Positions 51,563 to 60,700 of a DNA stretch of 64,000 nucleotides are shown here, one piece after another (positions within the stretch are counted from its first letter, which is position 1; the number at the start of each line of letters is the position of its first letter). Below the pieces are notes generated by a model, which saw nothing but the letters and a program-made list of their open reading frames with translations, was not told the DNA's origin and made no database searches. Location: positions 186,001-250,000 of the forward strand of contig JBBSUG010000001.1 in NCBI GenBank assembly GCA_038235165.1, read 5' to 3'. This DNA comes from GCA-002050365 sp038235165 (GTDB taxonomy: Bacteria > Acidobacteriota > Blastocatellia > Pyrinomonadales > Pyrinomonadaceae). The translations under genes and the position numbers were made by a program.

Positions 51563-53125
51563 TTACCGGATGACGGCAACTATTTTCGCCGCCACCCAAT
51601 CGGCGGCGACATCGCGCGGCTGACGTTTTTCGCCGTCAACTGCATAGTTTAATTTACGCATCTCGTCGGTTGAAATCGCCTTTGCCAGCTCGTCAAAAGT
51701 CTGCTGCAAAATTTTCATTTTGTCCTGCCGCGCAATAAAGACGGCTTGATACGGCGGGAAATAATGTTTGTCGTCGGCTAATTGAAACAAATCGAGTGCG
51801 GAAATCAAACCGTCGGTCGAATTTCCCGCGATAATGTCCAATTCACCTGATTTTAAGGCGCGATATGTCAATGCCAAATCCATCTCGCGCGGCTGTTTGG
51901 CGAAATTAAATCCGTAGGCGTTTTTGAAACCCTCATAGCCGTCGGCACGCGACATAAAATCCTGACCGAAACCGGCTTGCCAGTTTTTCGATTTTGAAAC
52001 CGCGTCGGAAATAGCTTTGAGATCATCTTTTTGAGCCGCATCGCCGCGCACCAAAATTGCAAAATCGTTGCTGAAACCGAGCGGCGGACTAATCGTTAAA
52101 TCGTATTTTTCGGCGTATTCGCGCTTCGTTTCGTCGTAAACCTGTTGCGTGTCCGTGACGGGCTGATGTTTCAAAATCGCCGTGTAAGCCGTGCCGGTAT
52201 ATTCAGGATAAACATCTAAATTATTCGACAAAAGCGCGTCGTGAGCGAGATTGCCGCCGAGTTCGAGTTGGCGTTCAACGCGAATTCCTTTTTTTTCGAG
52301 CGTCTGCGCTAAAATCTCTGCCAGAATGACGGATTCGGTAAAATCCTTTGAACCGACGCGAATCGTCTGACCGGCGGAAGCGTTTGACGAACTCAAATTA
52401 GCGATAAAAGGAATCGCCAAAACGCTTAAAATTAAAATCGCCGTGCTGACGGCGAAAAGTTTTCTTCTTTTGACGGAAGTTTCGTTTCGCAAATTCTTCA
52501 GCGAATAAATTTTCTCGATTTGTCCGAGCGTGAAATCCGCCAATAATGCGAGCAGTGCCGAAGAGAGCGCACCGGCGAGCAGTAAGTTATTGTCGTTTTG
52601 ACGAAGCCCGCGAAAAATATAAGTCCCAAGTCCGCCCGCGCCGACTGCCGCCGCAATCGTCGCCACGCCGACCGCGATAACGACTGCCACGCGAATTCCC
52701 GTCAAAATCACCGGCAGCGCGAGCGGCAGTTCGACCATTTTCAGCGTCTGCCAATCGGTCATTCCCATCGCCGTCGCCGCTTCCTTTATTTTCGCGTCAA
52801 CGCCGGAAATCCCCGTCACCGTGTTGCGGATAATCGGCAGAAAAGAATACAAAGTCAGCGCGATAATCGCCGTCCGCGCCCCAATGCCGCCGATATACGC
52901 AATCGGAATCAGCAGTCCGAACAACGCCAGCGACGGCACTGTTTGCAAAATATTGGCGATTCCCAAGACCGGTGTTTGGAGAGATTTTCGACGCGTCAGC
53001 AAAATGCCGAGCGGCACACCGATTAAAACGGCGGCGGCGGTCGAAACAAAAACGAGAAAAAGATGCTCGCGGGTCAACGCGAATATTTCCGCCCAATTCT
53101 GTTTGAGGAATTCAATGAAATTCAC
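51563..53125 (-). CDS. Osmoprotectant-type ABC transporter: permease fused to substrate-binding domain
   Basis: A 520-residue fusion. The N-terminal half is an ABC permease of about six helices (residues 10-215). The C-terminal half, from about residue 245, is an OpuAC-type glycine betaine/choline/carnitine-binding domain with IRVGSKDFTESVILAEILAQ. This combination is known in OpuB/OpuC-like importers. A GTG at 53125 (VNFIEFLKQN) is preferred, because the ATG at 53164 lies inside a repeat element. The matching ATPase is upstream, beyond that element. Confidence 0.85.
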   Translation of the reverse strand: MNFIEFLKQNWAEIFALTREHLFLVFVSTAAAVLIGVPLGILLTRRKSLQTPVLGIANILQTVPSLALFGLLIPIAYIGGIGARTAIIALTLYSFLPIIRNTVTGISGVDAKIKEAATAMGMTDWQTLKMVELPLALPVILTGIRVAVVIAVGVATIAAAVGAGGLGTYIFRGLRQNDNNLLLAGALSSALLALLADFTLGQIEKIYSLKNLRNETSVKRRKLFAVSTAILILSVLAIPFIANLSSSNASAGQTIRVGSKDFTESVILAEILAQTLEKKGIRVERQLELGGNLAHDALLSNNLDVYPEYTGTAYTAILKHQPVTDTQQVYDETKREYAEKYDLTISPPLGFSNDFAILVRGDAAQKDDLKAISDAVSKSKNWQAGFGQDFMSRADGYEGFKNAYGFNFAKQPREMDLALTYRALKSGELDIIAGNSTDGLISALDLFQLADDKHYFPPYQAVFIARQDKMKILQQTFDELAKAISTDEMRKLNYAVDGEKRQPRDVAADWVAAKIVAVIR

Positions 53126-53132
53126 AATAATA

Positions 53133-53300
53133 TTTTTTAGCCGCGAACATACACGAAAAGACACGAAAAAGAAAAGAAAACTTTAACCGTTTCGTCTCAC
53201 GTGAACACAAACACAAATAAATGGGAAATTAAGAGTTTAAAACAACTGACTTTAAAGTTCCTAATTTCGTGAAATTTCATGTTTGTTCGTGGCTAAATTT
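53133..53300. repeat. Long interrupted palindrome inside the ABC transporter operon
   Basis: The left arm (53133-53174) and right arm (53265-53300) share the inverse words TTTAGCCGCGAACA and TGTTCGTGGCTAAA plus the ACACGAAA motif. The left arm shows a ~10-bp period (ACACGAAAAG, ACACGAAAAA). It spans the whole space between the ATPase and permease genes and overlaps the ATPase stop codon. Confidence 0.85.
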
Positions 53301-54045
53301 CCAATGTTTTCAAATACTCCCGCACTAGCGGCAAATCGGAATTGCGAAAATTTTCCGGCGTTTCAACGAGCGCGATGCTGCCCTTGTCCATCAAACAGAT
53401 GCGCGTTCCCAAAACGAACGCTTCGTGCAGATCGTGCGTGACAAAAACGGCGGTTTTGCCGAGTTCTCTGACCAATTTTGCAAATTCTTTTTGCAGATTC
53501 GTCCGCGTAATCGCGTCGAGTGCGCCGAACGGTTCGTCAAGCAAAAGCAGATCGGGATCGGCTGCCAATGCTCTGGCGACACCGACACGCTGCCGCTGTC
53601 CGCCGGACAGTTCGTGTGGATAACGCGCCGAAAATACAGCCGGATTTAACCCGACGAGTTCGAGCATTTCAGCGACTCTGGCGCGTGTTTTCTCCTTTTC
53701 CTGATGTTCGAGTTCCGGTACGAGCGCGACGTTTCGTTCAATCGTAAAATGCGGAAAAAGTCCGGCTTCCTGCAACACATAACCGATTTTACGCCGCAGT
53801 TTGATCGCGTCCCAATCAAGCGTAGATTTTCCTTCAACGATAACTTCGCCGCTTGTCGGTTCGATCAAACGATTAATCAACCGCAGCGTCGTCGTCTTTC
53901 CGCAACCCGATTCGCCGAGAAGAATTAAAATTTCGCCTTTGAAAACTTGCAGATTAATGTCGCTTAAAATCGTCGTGCCGCCGACTTCGTAACCGACTGC
54001 GCGAAAATCAACCGTCACTTCCTGCTTTTCACTCGTTTCAATCAT
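53293..54045 (-). CDS. Osmoprotectant-type ABC transporter ATP-binding protein
   Basis: A 250-residue ABC ATPase with Walker A GESGCGKTT, the Q-loop GYVLQEAGLFPHFT, the signature LSGGQRQRVGVARALA, Walker B LLLLDEPFGALD and the switch His (VFVTHDLHEA). It groups with ProV/OpuCA-like proteins but lacks their C-terminal CBS domains. It is the energy unit for the fused permease-binding protein downstream. The final codons and stop overlap the palindromic element. Confidence 0.9.
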   Translation of the reverse strand: MIETSEKQEVTVDFRAVGYEVGGTTILSDINLQVFKGEILILLGESGCGKTTTLRLINRLIEPTSGEVIVEGKSTLDWDAIKLRRKIGYVLQEAGLFPHFTIERNVALVPELEHQEKEKTRARVAEMLELVGLNPAVFSARYPHELSGGQRQRVGVARALAADPDLLLLDEPFGALDAITRTNLQKEFAKLVRELGKTAVFVTHDLHEAFVLGTRICLMDKGSIALVETPENFRNSDLPLVREYLKTLEI

Positions 54046-54068
54046 TTGTTAAAATTTAGTCTAACATT

Positions 54069-54722
54069 ATGTTTGAAGAAAACGATAAACAAATCCCGAC
54101 GGGCAATGCTTTTCGCCGGATGGATGAGACGGCGGACGAGAAATTTTATGATTTTCCGCGTTTCGTTACGCACATTGACGACGGCGCGATTCGGTTTGTG
54201 ACCGAACTGTACCGCGAATATTTCCCACCAAAAAAAGGCGCAATTTTAGATTTAATGAGCAGTTGGGTGTCGCACCTGCCGGAAGAAATCGAATATTCGC
54301 GCGTCGCGGCAACCGGAATGAACGAAGCGGAACTCGCCGCCAATCCGCGTTTGAGCGAATATGTCGTGCAAAATCTCAATGCAAATCAAACTCTGCCGTT
54401 CGCGAGCCGTGAATTCGACAGCGCGGCAATCTGCGTTTCGGTGCAGTATTTGATCAAACCGGCGGCAGTTTTCCGCGAAATCGGTCGCGTTTTGAAACCG
54501 GACGCGCCGTGCGTCGTCACTTTTTCCAACCGCTGCTTCCCGACCAAAGCAGTCTATGCGTGGCAGATGCTCGACGACGAAGGACACATTGAACTCGTCG
54601 AAAAGTATTTCACGGCGAGCAGTGAGTTTGAAAATGTCAAAACAATTCGCCATCAACCGACCGGCGGCGATCCGCTCTACGCCGTTATTGGTTTCGCAAA
54701 AACCACCAAATCTAGCGCGTAA
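54069..54722 (+). CDS. SAM-dependent methyltransferase
   Basis: A 217-residue class I methyltransferase. ILDLMSSWVSHLPEE is motif I with a degenerate glycine loop; DSAAICVSVQYLIKPAAVFREIGRVLKPDAPCVVTFSNRCFP covers motifs II-III. Related proteins are widespread and their substrate is unknown. It is divergent from the ABC ATPase gene, from which it is separated by only 23 bases. Confidence 0.8.
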   Translation: MFEENDKQIPTGNAFRRMDETADEKFYDFPRFVTHIDDGAIRFVTELYREYFPPKKGAILDLMSSWVSHLPEEIEYSRVAATGMNEAELAANPRLSEYVVQNLNANQTLPFASREFDSAAICVSVQYLIKPAAVFREIGRVLKPDAPCVVTFSNRCFPTKAVYAWQMLDDEGHIELVEKYFTASSEFENVKTIRHQPTGGDPLYAVIGFAKTTKSSA

Positions 54723-55058
54723 GAAAGAGTTGGAAAATTATATTGTCGGGCGGTCTGGAAGTTAAATGCTTTGAAGATAAGAGGTTATTTGCCCGCTAAA
54801 TACGCGAAAGGACGCGAAAAAGAGAAAAACCATTTCAATATTTGATTTATTTTAGCGTTTCTTCGCGTGTTTAGCGGGCAATGTTTTCAAGTGGTTTTTA
54901 ATCGAAAATATTCCGCAGGAATAATTTGCTTGGTTGTTCCGGGCGTATCGGTATCGAATTGCGCGGCGAAATTGACGAATATTTTTCAAAATGCAGCCTT
55001 ACACAATCCCTCCATTGCAACCACAATTTGAACGAACTATACTTGATAGCTTATTTGA
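54723..55058. other. Spacer with a palindromic repeat
   Basis: No gene is seen in this stretch. The palindromic element at 54791-54879 takes up its centre; the last 100 bases before 55059 look ordinary. Confidence 0.6.
54791..54879. repeat. Interrupted palindrome with ~10-bp period
   Basis: GCCCGCTAAATACGCGAA (54791-54808) is matched in inverse by TTCGCGTGTTTAGCGGGC (54862-54879) with one mismatch, and the inner parts pair further. The left arm repeats CGCGAAA at a 10-bp interval. Confidence 0.88.
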
Positions 55059-56864
55059 ATGGACGTTCAACTGGTTATTACATTTTCGATTCTGATTGTC
55101 GCGCTGATTTTGTTTTTTACGGACAAAATTCCCGCCGATCTTGTTGCTTTGCTCGTCGTCGTCACGCTCGGCGTGTCGGGCGTTTTGACTCCGCAGGAAG
55201 CGTTTTCGGGGTTTTCGCGTTCCGCCGTGATTACGATTCTGGCGATTTTTATTATCGCCGAAGCGTTGCGGCGCAGCGGCGTTACTGAACAAGTCGGGAA
55301 TATTCTGCTCAAAGTCGGCGGCAAAAGTGAACTGCGGCTGGTCGTCGTCGTGATGATCGCGGGCGCGTTTCTGTCGCTGTTTATGAACAACATCGCGGCG
55401 GCGGCGGTTTTGCTTCCGGCGGTTTCGGGCGCAGCGCGAAAGGCGAAAGTCAATCTTTCGCGCGTTTTGATGCCGCTCGCCTTCGGGACGATTCTCGGCG
55501 GGATGGCGACGCTTTTGACGACTGCCAATATTATTCTCAGCTCCTTGCTCGCCGATAATAATATTCAGGGTTTCGGTCTCGTGGATTTCGCGCCCGTCGG
55601 CATTCCGCTGGTCGTCGTCGGTATCGCGTATATCGCGCTCGTCGGACGCAAATCGCTTCCCGGCGAATCGCTGCTCGAACGCACACAGGTTCCGTCTAGA
55701 AATGAAGATTTGGTCGAAACTTACCATCTCGACAAAAATCTGTTTCGCGCCGGTGTGCCTGAAAATTCGTTTTTGATCGGCAAAATGATCGCCGAATGCA
55801 CTTTGCGCGAAGATTTCAAAGTCAGCATCGTCGCCATCGAACGCGAAGGAAAGCGGCTCGTGGCAATTTCGCCGGAAACCGTCATCGAAGACGGCGACGT
55901 TTTGATTTTAGAAGGCGACAAAGAAGATTTTCGCCGCCGTGATGTCGAACCTTTTATGGAGCATCTCGCCGCGAGCGAATGGCACGCCGACGATTTGCAG
56001 TCGCGTGCCGTTGATGTCGTCGAAGCGATGCTCGCGCCGCGTTCGCGTTTGATCGGCGAAACTCTGAAATCGGCGCATTTTCGTGAGAAATACGGGTTGA
56101 CGGTATTGGCGATTTGGCGGGCGGAAGACGAATTTTTTATCAATTTGGCGGACGTTCCGCTGCAATTCGGCGACGCGATTTTATTGCAGGGTTCACGCGA
56201 AAAACTGGCGGTTTTGGGCGACGATCCCGATTTGATCGTGCTGATGTCGAAGGAAGATCAGGCGATTACGGTTCCGAGCAAAGGTCGCGCCGCGCTGATG
56301 ATCGTCGTAGCGACTTTGATGACGGCGATTTTCCTGCCGGATATTACTGGCGCGGTGATGCTCGGCGGCGCGCTGGCGATGATGCTGATCGGGATTTTAA
56401 CGACCGAACAGGCGTATTCGGCGATTAGCTGGAAAACAATTTTTTTGGTCGCGGGCATTTTGCCGCTCGGCATCGCGCTGACGAAAACAAACGCCGCCGC
56501 GATGATGGCGAACGGTGTAGTTGCGGTTCTCGGACCGTTCGGACCTTATGCGATTCTCGGTGGATTATTTCTGGCGACGATGCTGCTCGTCCAGGCGATG
56601 AACGGCGCGGCGGTCGCGGTTTTGATGGGACCGATTGCCATCGGCATCGCTAAACAAGTCGGCGTTAATCCGCGCGCTTTGGTAATGGGCGTTGCGCTGG
56701 CGACTTCGATGGCGTTTATCACACCGCTCGGTCATCCGGTCAATATAATGGTGATGAGTCCGGGCGGCTATAAATTCCGCGATTTCGTCAAAATCGGATT
56801 GCCGCTTTCGATAATTTTGTTTGTCGTTGTGATGATTGTTCTGCCGCTCATCTGGCAGCTTTAA
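55059..56864 (+). CDS. SLC13/DASS-family permease with TrkA-C domains
   Basis: A 601-residue transporter. Two halves of five to six helices flank a central soluble part (about 215-400) with two TrkA-C-like domains; the first contains NSFLIGKMIAECTLREDFK and VIEDGDVLILEGDKEDF. The SNNIAAAAVLLP-like segment (FMNNIAAAAVLLP) is the family signature. Relatives carry dicarboxylates, sulfate or silicate; the substrate here is open. Its stop overlaps that of the convergent gene. Confidence 0.88.
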   Translation: MDVQLVITFSILIVALILFFTDKIPADLVALLVVVTLGVSGVLTPQEAFSGFSRSAVITILAIFIIAEALRRSGVTEQVGNILLKVGGKSELRLVVVVMIAGAFLSLFMNNIAAAAVLLPAVSGAARKAKVNLSRVLMPLAFGTILGGMATLLTTANIILSSLLADNNIQGFGLVDFAPVGIPLVVVGIAYIALVGRKSLPGESLLERTQVPSRNEDLVETYHLDKNLFRAGVPENSFLIGKMIAECTLREDFKVSIVAIEREGKRLVAISPETVIEDGDVLILEGDKEDFRRRDVEPFMEHLAASEWHADDLQSRAVDVVEAMLAPRSRLIGETLKSAHFREKYGLTVLAIWRAEDEFFINLADVPLQFGDAILLQGSREKLAVLGDDPDLIVLMSKEDQAITVPSKGRAALMIVVATLMTAIFLPDITGAVMLGGALAMMLIGILTTEQAYSAISWKTIFLVAGILPLGIALTKTNAAAMMANGVVAVLGPFGPYAILGGLFLATMLLVQAMNGAAVAVLMGPIAIGIAKQVGVNPRALVMGVALATSMAFITPLGHPVNIMVMSPGGYKFRDFVKIGLPLSIILFVVVMIVLPLIWQL

Positions 56865-57988
56865 TCAAAAAACTCTCTGACACTATTCGTAATAACGCCT
56901 AAAATTTCTTCGTTCATTTCCGTATGAATCGGCAGCGATAGAACTTCGGCACACAGTTTTTCCGTAATCGGCAGAAAAAAATCCGCCGGAACGGATTCGG
57001 CAAAAGCCTCCTGCCGGTAAAGTGGAACGGGATAATAAATCATCGCGGGAACGCCTTTTTCACCCAGGAATTTTTGCAGTTCGTTGCGCTTTCCGTTTTT
57101 GATTCGGAGCGTGTATTGATGAAAAACGTGCGTCGAATGTTCTTCGTGCGCGGGCGTTTGCAGTTCGGCGATGTCGGCAAACGCTTCGTTGTAAAATTCG
57201 GCGACTTTTTGACGCGCGGCGCAGTAATCGTCCAAATGCTTTAATTTTATATTTAAAATCGCCGCCTGAATCGAATCGAGCCGCGAATTTACGCCGATGA
57301 CCGAATGAAAATACTGTTTCGATTGTCCGTGATTGGCGATTATTCGCATTTTTTGCGCGAGTTCGTCATCGTCGGTAAAAATCGCGCCGCCGTCGCCGTA
57401 ACAGCCCAAGTTTTTTGACGGAAAGAAAGATGTGCAGCCGATATGTCCGATTGTTCCGGCTTTTTTGACGCGCCCGTCGCTGAACGTATAATCCGAACCG
57501 ATTGCCTGTGCATTGTCTTCGATAACATATAAATTATACTTTTCCGCGACGCGCATAATTCCTTCCATATCACAACTTTGCCCGAAAAGATGAACCGGAA
57601 CAATCGCCTTCGTACGCGGCGTAATCGCTTTTTCGACAATTTCCGCCGCGATGTTGAAAGTGTTCTCGTCAACTTCGACCATCACGGGTGTAAGTTTCAA
57701 CAAAGACACGACTTCCGCCGTCGCAATAAACGTAAAAGATGGCACGATGATTTCGTCGCCTTCTTTCAAATCAAGTGCCATCATCGCAACCTGCAAAGCG
57801 TCCGTGCCGTTGGCACACGGAATGACGTGCTTGACGTTGAGATAATTTTCGAGATTTGCCTGAAATGCTTTTACTTCCGGTCCGTTGATATAAGCTGTTG
57901 AAGAAATACAGTTTATCACCGCCGCGTCAATTTCGTGTTTGATTTTTTCGTATTGACTTTTCAGGTCAACCATTTGTATTGAATTCAT
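56861..57988 (-). CDS. DegT/DnrJ/EryC1/StrS aminotransferase
   Basis: A 375-residue PLP enzyme of the sugar-aminotransferase family. GTDALQVAMM (61-70) binds the cofactor phosphate, EDNAQAIG (157-164) gives the stacking Asp, and Lys192 in FFPSKNLGCYGDGG forms the Schiff base. Such enzymes add an amino group to nucleotide-linked ketosugars for O-antigen or antibiotics. No other sugar-nucleotide gene adjoins it. An internal Met at 57973 is an alternative start. Confidence 0.9.
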   Translation of the reverse strand: MNSIQMVDLKSQYEKIKHEIDAAVINCISSTAYINGPEVKAFQANLENYLNVKHVIPCANGTDALQVAMMALDLKEGDEIIVPSFTFIATAEVVSLLKLTPVMVEVDENTFNIAAEIVEKAITPRTKAIVPVHLFGQSCDMEGIMRVAEKYNLYVIEDNAQAIGSDYTFSDGRVKKAGTIGHIGCTSFFPSKNLGCYGDGGAIFTDDDELAQKMRIIANHGQSKQYFHSVIGVNSRLDSIQAAILNIKLKHLDDYCAARQKVAEFYNEAFADIAELQTPAHEEHSTHVFHQYTLRIKNGKRNELQKFLGEKGVPAMIYYPVPLYRQEAFAESVPADFFLPITEKLCAEVLSLPIHTEMNEEILGVITNSVREFFD

Positions 57989-58330
57989 TTATTTTTCCTT
58001 GCGCTAACAAACTATCGAATTTAAAACTCTGCCAACCAAAAAGCAAATGCGCTGTTATTTAACCAAGGTTTATCTGAAGTCTGAGTAATATTTTTTACCA
58101 CAGATGAACACGGATAAAAACAGGATGAAAAACCGGATAAGAATTAAAAAAAATGGATTTATCTCTTCTTCATCAGATTTTATCAGTGTTCATCTGTGGT
58201 AAAATTTCTTCCGTGCCGACTCTGTGTAAGCCTCAATTATTTAACAAAAATATATCAGCCGATTTGTCGCCGACAACCGACAAAATGTAAGATGTAAACT
58301 TAAAACAATACAAAAATTTAACAAAAAACT
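57989..58330. other. Spacer with a palindromic repeat
   Basis: Apart from the palindrome at 58093-58204 and AT-rich flanks containing the divergent start regions, no gene or clear signal is visible. Confidence 0.6.
58093..58204. repeat. Long palindrome with near-identical 27-base arms
   Basis: Bases 58093-58119 and 58178-58204 are inverse complements with a single mismatch (core TTTTACCACAGATGAACAC). Inner segments (GATGAAA/TTCATC, GGATAA/TTATC) pair as well. A 10-bp period (ACAGATGAAC, ACGGATAAAA, ACAGGATGAA) is visible in the left arm. Confidence 0.93.
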
Positions 58331-59113
58331 ATGTCAAATTACGAAACAATTCTCGTGGAAAAACGCGGCGCGGTTGCCGTTTTAACTATTAATCGTCCCG
58401 ATAAACTCAACGCTTTAAATTCAAAAGTTCACGCGGAGGGCGTGGCGGCGTTGGACGAATTGCGAACTGATAATGAAGTTCGTGTCGTTGTTATTACGGG
58501 CGCGGGCGAAAAGTCTTTTGTCGCGGGCGCGGACATCTCGGAATTTGCCGGTCAAACCGCCGTTACGCAGCGCAATTCGTTTCTCGAAAAAACGCTTTTC
58601 AATTCGATTGACACTTTTCCAAAACCCGTCATTGCAATGATAAACGGCTTTTGTTTGGGCGGCGGCTGCGAACTCGCGTTGGCTTGCGACATTCGGCTGG
58701 CGAGCGAAAAAGCCAAACTCGGACAGCCGGAAATAAATCTTGGAATAATTCCCGGCGGCGGCGGAACGCAGCGTTTGACGCGACTCATCGGCGAAGGAAA
58801 ATCAATGGAAATGATTTTGTCAGGTGAAATGATTGACGCACAAACGGCTTTGAGTTTGGGTTTAGTCAACCACGTTTACGCGCCGGAAGAACTCAAAGCA
58901 AAAACGATGGAAATGGCGAATAAAATCGCCGAAAAAGCACCGATTGCGCTGCAAATGGCGAAGGAAGCCGTCAAACTCGCCTCGCGTTCAAATCTCGACG
59001 AAGGTATGCGCCGCGAAGTTGATCTTTTTGCGATTTGTTTTTCGACCGAAGACAAAGAAGAAGGCGTGGCGGCGTTTTTGGAGAAAAGAAAGCCGATCTT
59101 TAAAGGCAAATAA
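58331..59113 (+). CDS. Enoyl-CoA hydratase/isomerase family protein
   Basis: A 260-residue crotonase-fold enzyme. The oxyanion-hole residues are in FVAGADISEF and NGFCLGGGCELALACD, and the catalytic Glu pair region is GQPEINLGIIPGGGGTQRL, complete as in short-chain enoyl-CoA hydratases. It hydrates trans-2-enoyl-CoA in fatty acid or butyrate metabolism. No other beta-oxidation gene is adjacent. Confidence 0.93.
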   Translation: MSNYETILVEKRGAVAVLTINRPDKLNALNSKVHAEGVAALDELRTDNEVRVVVITGAGEKSFVAGADISEFAGQTAVTQRNSFLEKTLFNSIDTFPKPVIAMINGFCLGGGCELALACDIRLASEKAKLGQPEINLGIIPGGGGTQRLTRLIGEGKSMEMILSGEMIDAQTALSLGLVNHVYAPEELKAKTMEMANKIAEKAPIALQMAKEAVKLASRSNLDEGMRREVDLFAICFSTEDKEEGVAAFLEKRKPIFKGK

Positions 59114-59120
59114 AACAAAG

Positions 59121-59211
59121 AAATTTACAGGGAATAACAGGATGAACAGGATATTTTAAATCATTGCAAACTTTGATTTACCTCTATCTATTCTGTTATC
59201 CCTGTAAATTT
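59121..59211. repeat. Interrupted palindrome between enoyl-CoA hydratase and lipoprotein genes
   Basis: AAATTTACAGGGAATAACAG (59121-59140) pairs with CTGTTATCCCTGTAAATTT (59193-59211) with a one-base bulge. The left arm continues with ACAGGATGA and ACAGGATAT units. Confidence 0.88.
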
Positions 59212-59216
59212 TTTCT

Positions 59217-60185
59217 TCACTTTTTTTCCACTTTAATAATCGGCGAATTTTTGCCTTCGCTCGTGGCAAAAATCGCTTTTTCATCAGCCGAATAACCGAC
59301 GGCTTCGCCTTGTTCTCTTTCGCCTAATTCAACAATTACGGGTTTTTGCTTCCAGATTTCGTCAAAATTTTTCGCATTTTCAGGTAGAACAATTTCATAA
59401 GCCGAAAAATAATCGCAGATGACGACGCGCTTGCCGTCGGGCGAAATATCGCCGCCGGTTAAAAATCCGTTGGGAATTGCGGGAACTGAAAAATCGGCGA
59501 TTTTTTCGAGCGTGTTTGATTTTTCCAGACTGTAATCCGCCGCCAATTTATAAACGCCGGACGCGCCGCTCAAGCGTTTTGTCAAAATGTAAATATCGCC
59601 CGTTTCGGGATGAACCATCAGTGTTTCGGCATCGTGGCGCATATCCGGATATTCAAATTTTATCGCATCGGCAGTTTCGGTTTTGCTCGAATTTTTCGCG
59701 CTCGAAATTTTGTCGGCATCGGAAACTTTGGGTTCGGCGACGCGGTAAATCGTCATTTCGCTTTTTGTTCTTTCATTGTTGCCGATGTCGCCGATATACA
59801 AAAAACATTTGCCTGTTTTTGTGTCTTGAAAAGCGGCGATGTCTTCCCAATCTTTGTTTTTCGCGCCGGAAATCTTCCACGTTCCGAGCTTTTCACCTTT
59901 GTCATTCAACGCGAAAATAAAAGCATCGTCTCCCGAATCGTTATGCGTCCATAAAACACCTTTGTTACAGCGCGATGCAGCGATTCCGCTGCTTTCGGTT
60001 ATTTCTTTTGAGCTGATTTGACCGATGATTTGCGGCTTTTGATAATTGAGAGAATTCTTTTCATTCGGCTTGTTATTATTCCCGATATCGCTCGAAGAAA
60101 CGGCTGAACAGCCTGTAAAAAGCAGACAAAAAAACATTAAAGATATGACAAACGCACGATTTTTGATTATAGTTTTAGACAACAT
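59217..60185 (-). CDS. Lipoprotein with beta-propeller-like repeats
   Basis: A 322-residue protein with a signal peptide and a good lipobox (LLFTGC, Cys about residue 23). The body has repeated four-strand units with conserved Asp/Gly turns: WTHNDSGDDAFIFALNDKGE, FLYIGDIGNNERTKSEMTIYR and FLTGGDISPDGKRVVI. This pattern resembles SdiA-regulated/PE-PGRS-like six-bladed propellers. The role is unknown. The long open frame upstream overlaps speD and is not used. Divergent from the speD operon. Confidence 0.78.
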   Translation of the reverse strand: MLSKTIIKNRAFVISLMFFCLLFTGCSAVSSSDIGNNNKPNEKNSLNYQKPQIIGQISSKEITESSGIAASRCNKGVLWTHNDSGDDAFIFALNDKGEKLGTWKISGAKNKDWEDIAAFQDTKTGKCFLYIGDIGNNERTKSEMTIYRVAEPKVSDADKISSAKNSSKTETADAIKFEYPDMRHDAETLMVHPETGDIYILTKRLSGASGVYKLAADYSLEKSNTLEKIADFSVPAIPNGFLTGGDISPDGKRVVICDYFSAYEIVLPENAKNFDEIWKQKPVIVELGEREQGEAVGYSADEKAIFATSEGKNSPIIKVEKK

Positions 60186-60301
60186 ACTTCCACCAAAAAG
60201 AATTATAACGTATTGGGCGGCGCAAAGTTTCGGGTTATTTTCATCAAACTTTTTCCGCGAATTTTCGTAGAAATTTATAATTGCAGGATTCAAATTCAAA
60301 A

Positions 60302-60700
60302 ATGATTGTCGGAACCGAATGGTTAATTGAAGCCGTCGGCTGTGATGCCGATCTTTTGCGCGAGATGAAAATTTTGCGCGAAGTTTTTGCGCGTGTAATT
60401 GCCGATTTGGGTTTGAAGACAATCAACGAAGGAATCTGGCATCAATTCGCGGGCGAAAAAGGCATCACGGCACTCGTCGCTTTAACCGAATCGCATCTGG
60501 CTTGTCATACTTATCCCGAACATCGAATTGCAACATTTAATTTGTATTGCTGTAAATCGCGTCCCGAATGGAATTGGGAAGAAAACTTGAAAGAATTGCT
60601 CGGCGCGGAAATCGTGAACGTGCAAAAAATCGAACGAGTTGGCGAAGATAATTCCAGATTCCAAATTCCAAATTCCAAATTTTCTGGAGGTGCAGTTTGA
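60302..60700 (+). CDS. speD: S-adenosylmethionine decarboxylase proenzyme SpeD
   Basis: A 132-residue prokaryotic-type SpeD that cleaves itself between Glu63 and Ser64 (LTESHLACHTYPE) to create the pyruvoyl cofactor. It supplies the aminopropyl group for spermidine. The Cys68/His69 pair is also conserved. TATAAT at 60276-60281 may be its -10 box. The last ten residues (NSRFQIPNSK) are coded by a four-copy heptamer array, outside the normal family length. It overlaps the DUF4178 gene by 4 bases, and no speE follows. Confidence 0.93.
   Translation: MIVGTEWLIEAVGCDADLLREMKILREVFARVIADLGLKTINEGIWHQFAGEKGITALVALTESHLACHTYPEHRIATFNLYCCKSRPEWNWEENLKELLGAEIVNVQKIERVGEDNSRFQIPNSKFSGGAV
60651..60678. 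repeat. ATTCCAA heptamer array at the 3' end of speD
   Basis: One ATTCCAG and three perfect ATTCCAA units (28 bases) lie inside the speD frame, immediately before the GGAGG ribosome binding site (60686-60690) of the next gene. Confidence 0.93.

Noticed and set aside
59217..60422. 401-codon start for the lipoprotein gene
   Set aside because: The extra 79 residues overlap speD and precede a complete lipoprotein signal starting at 60185.
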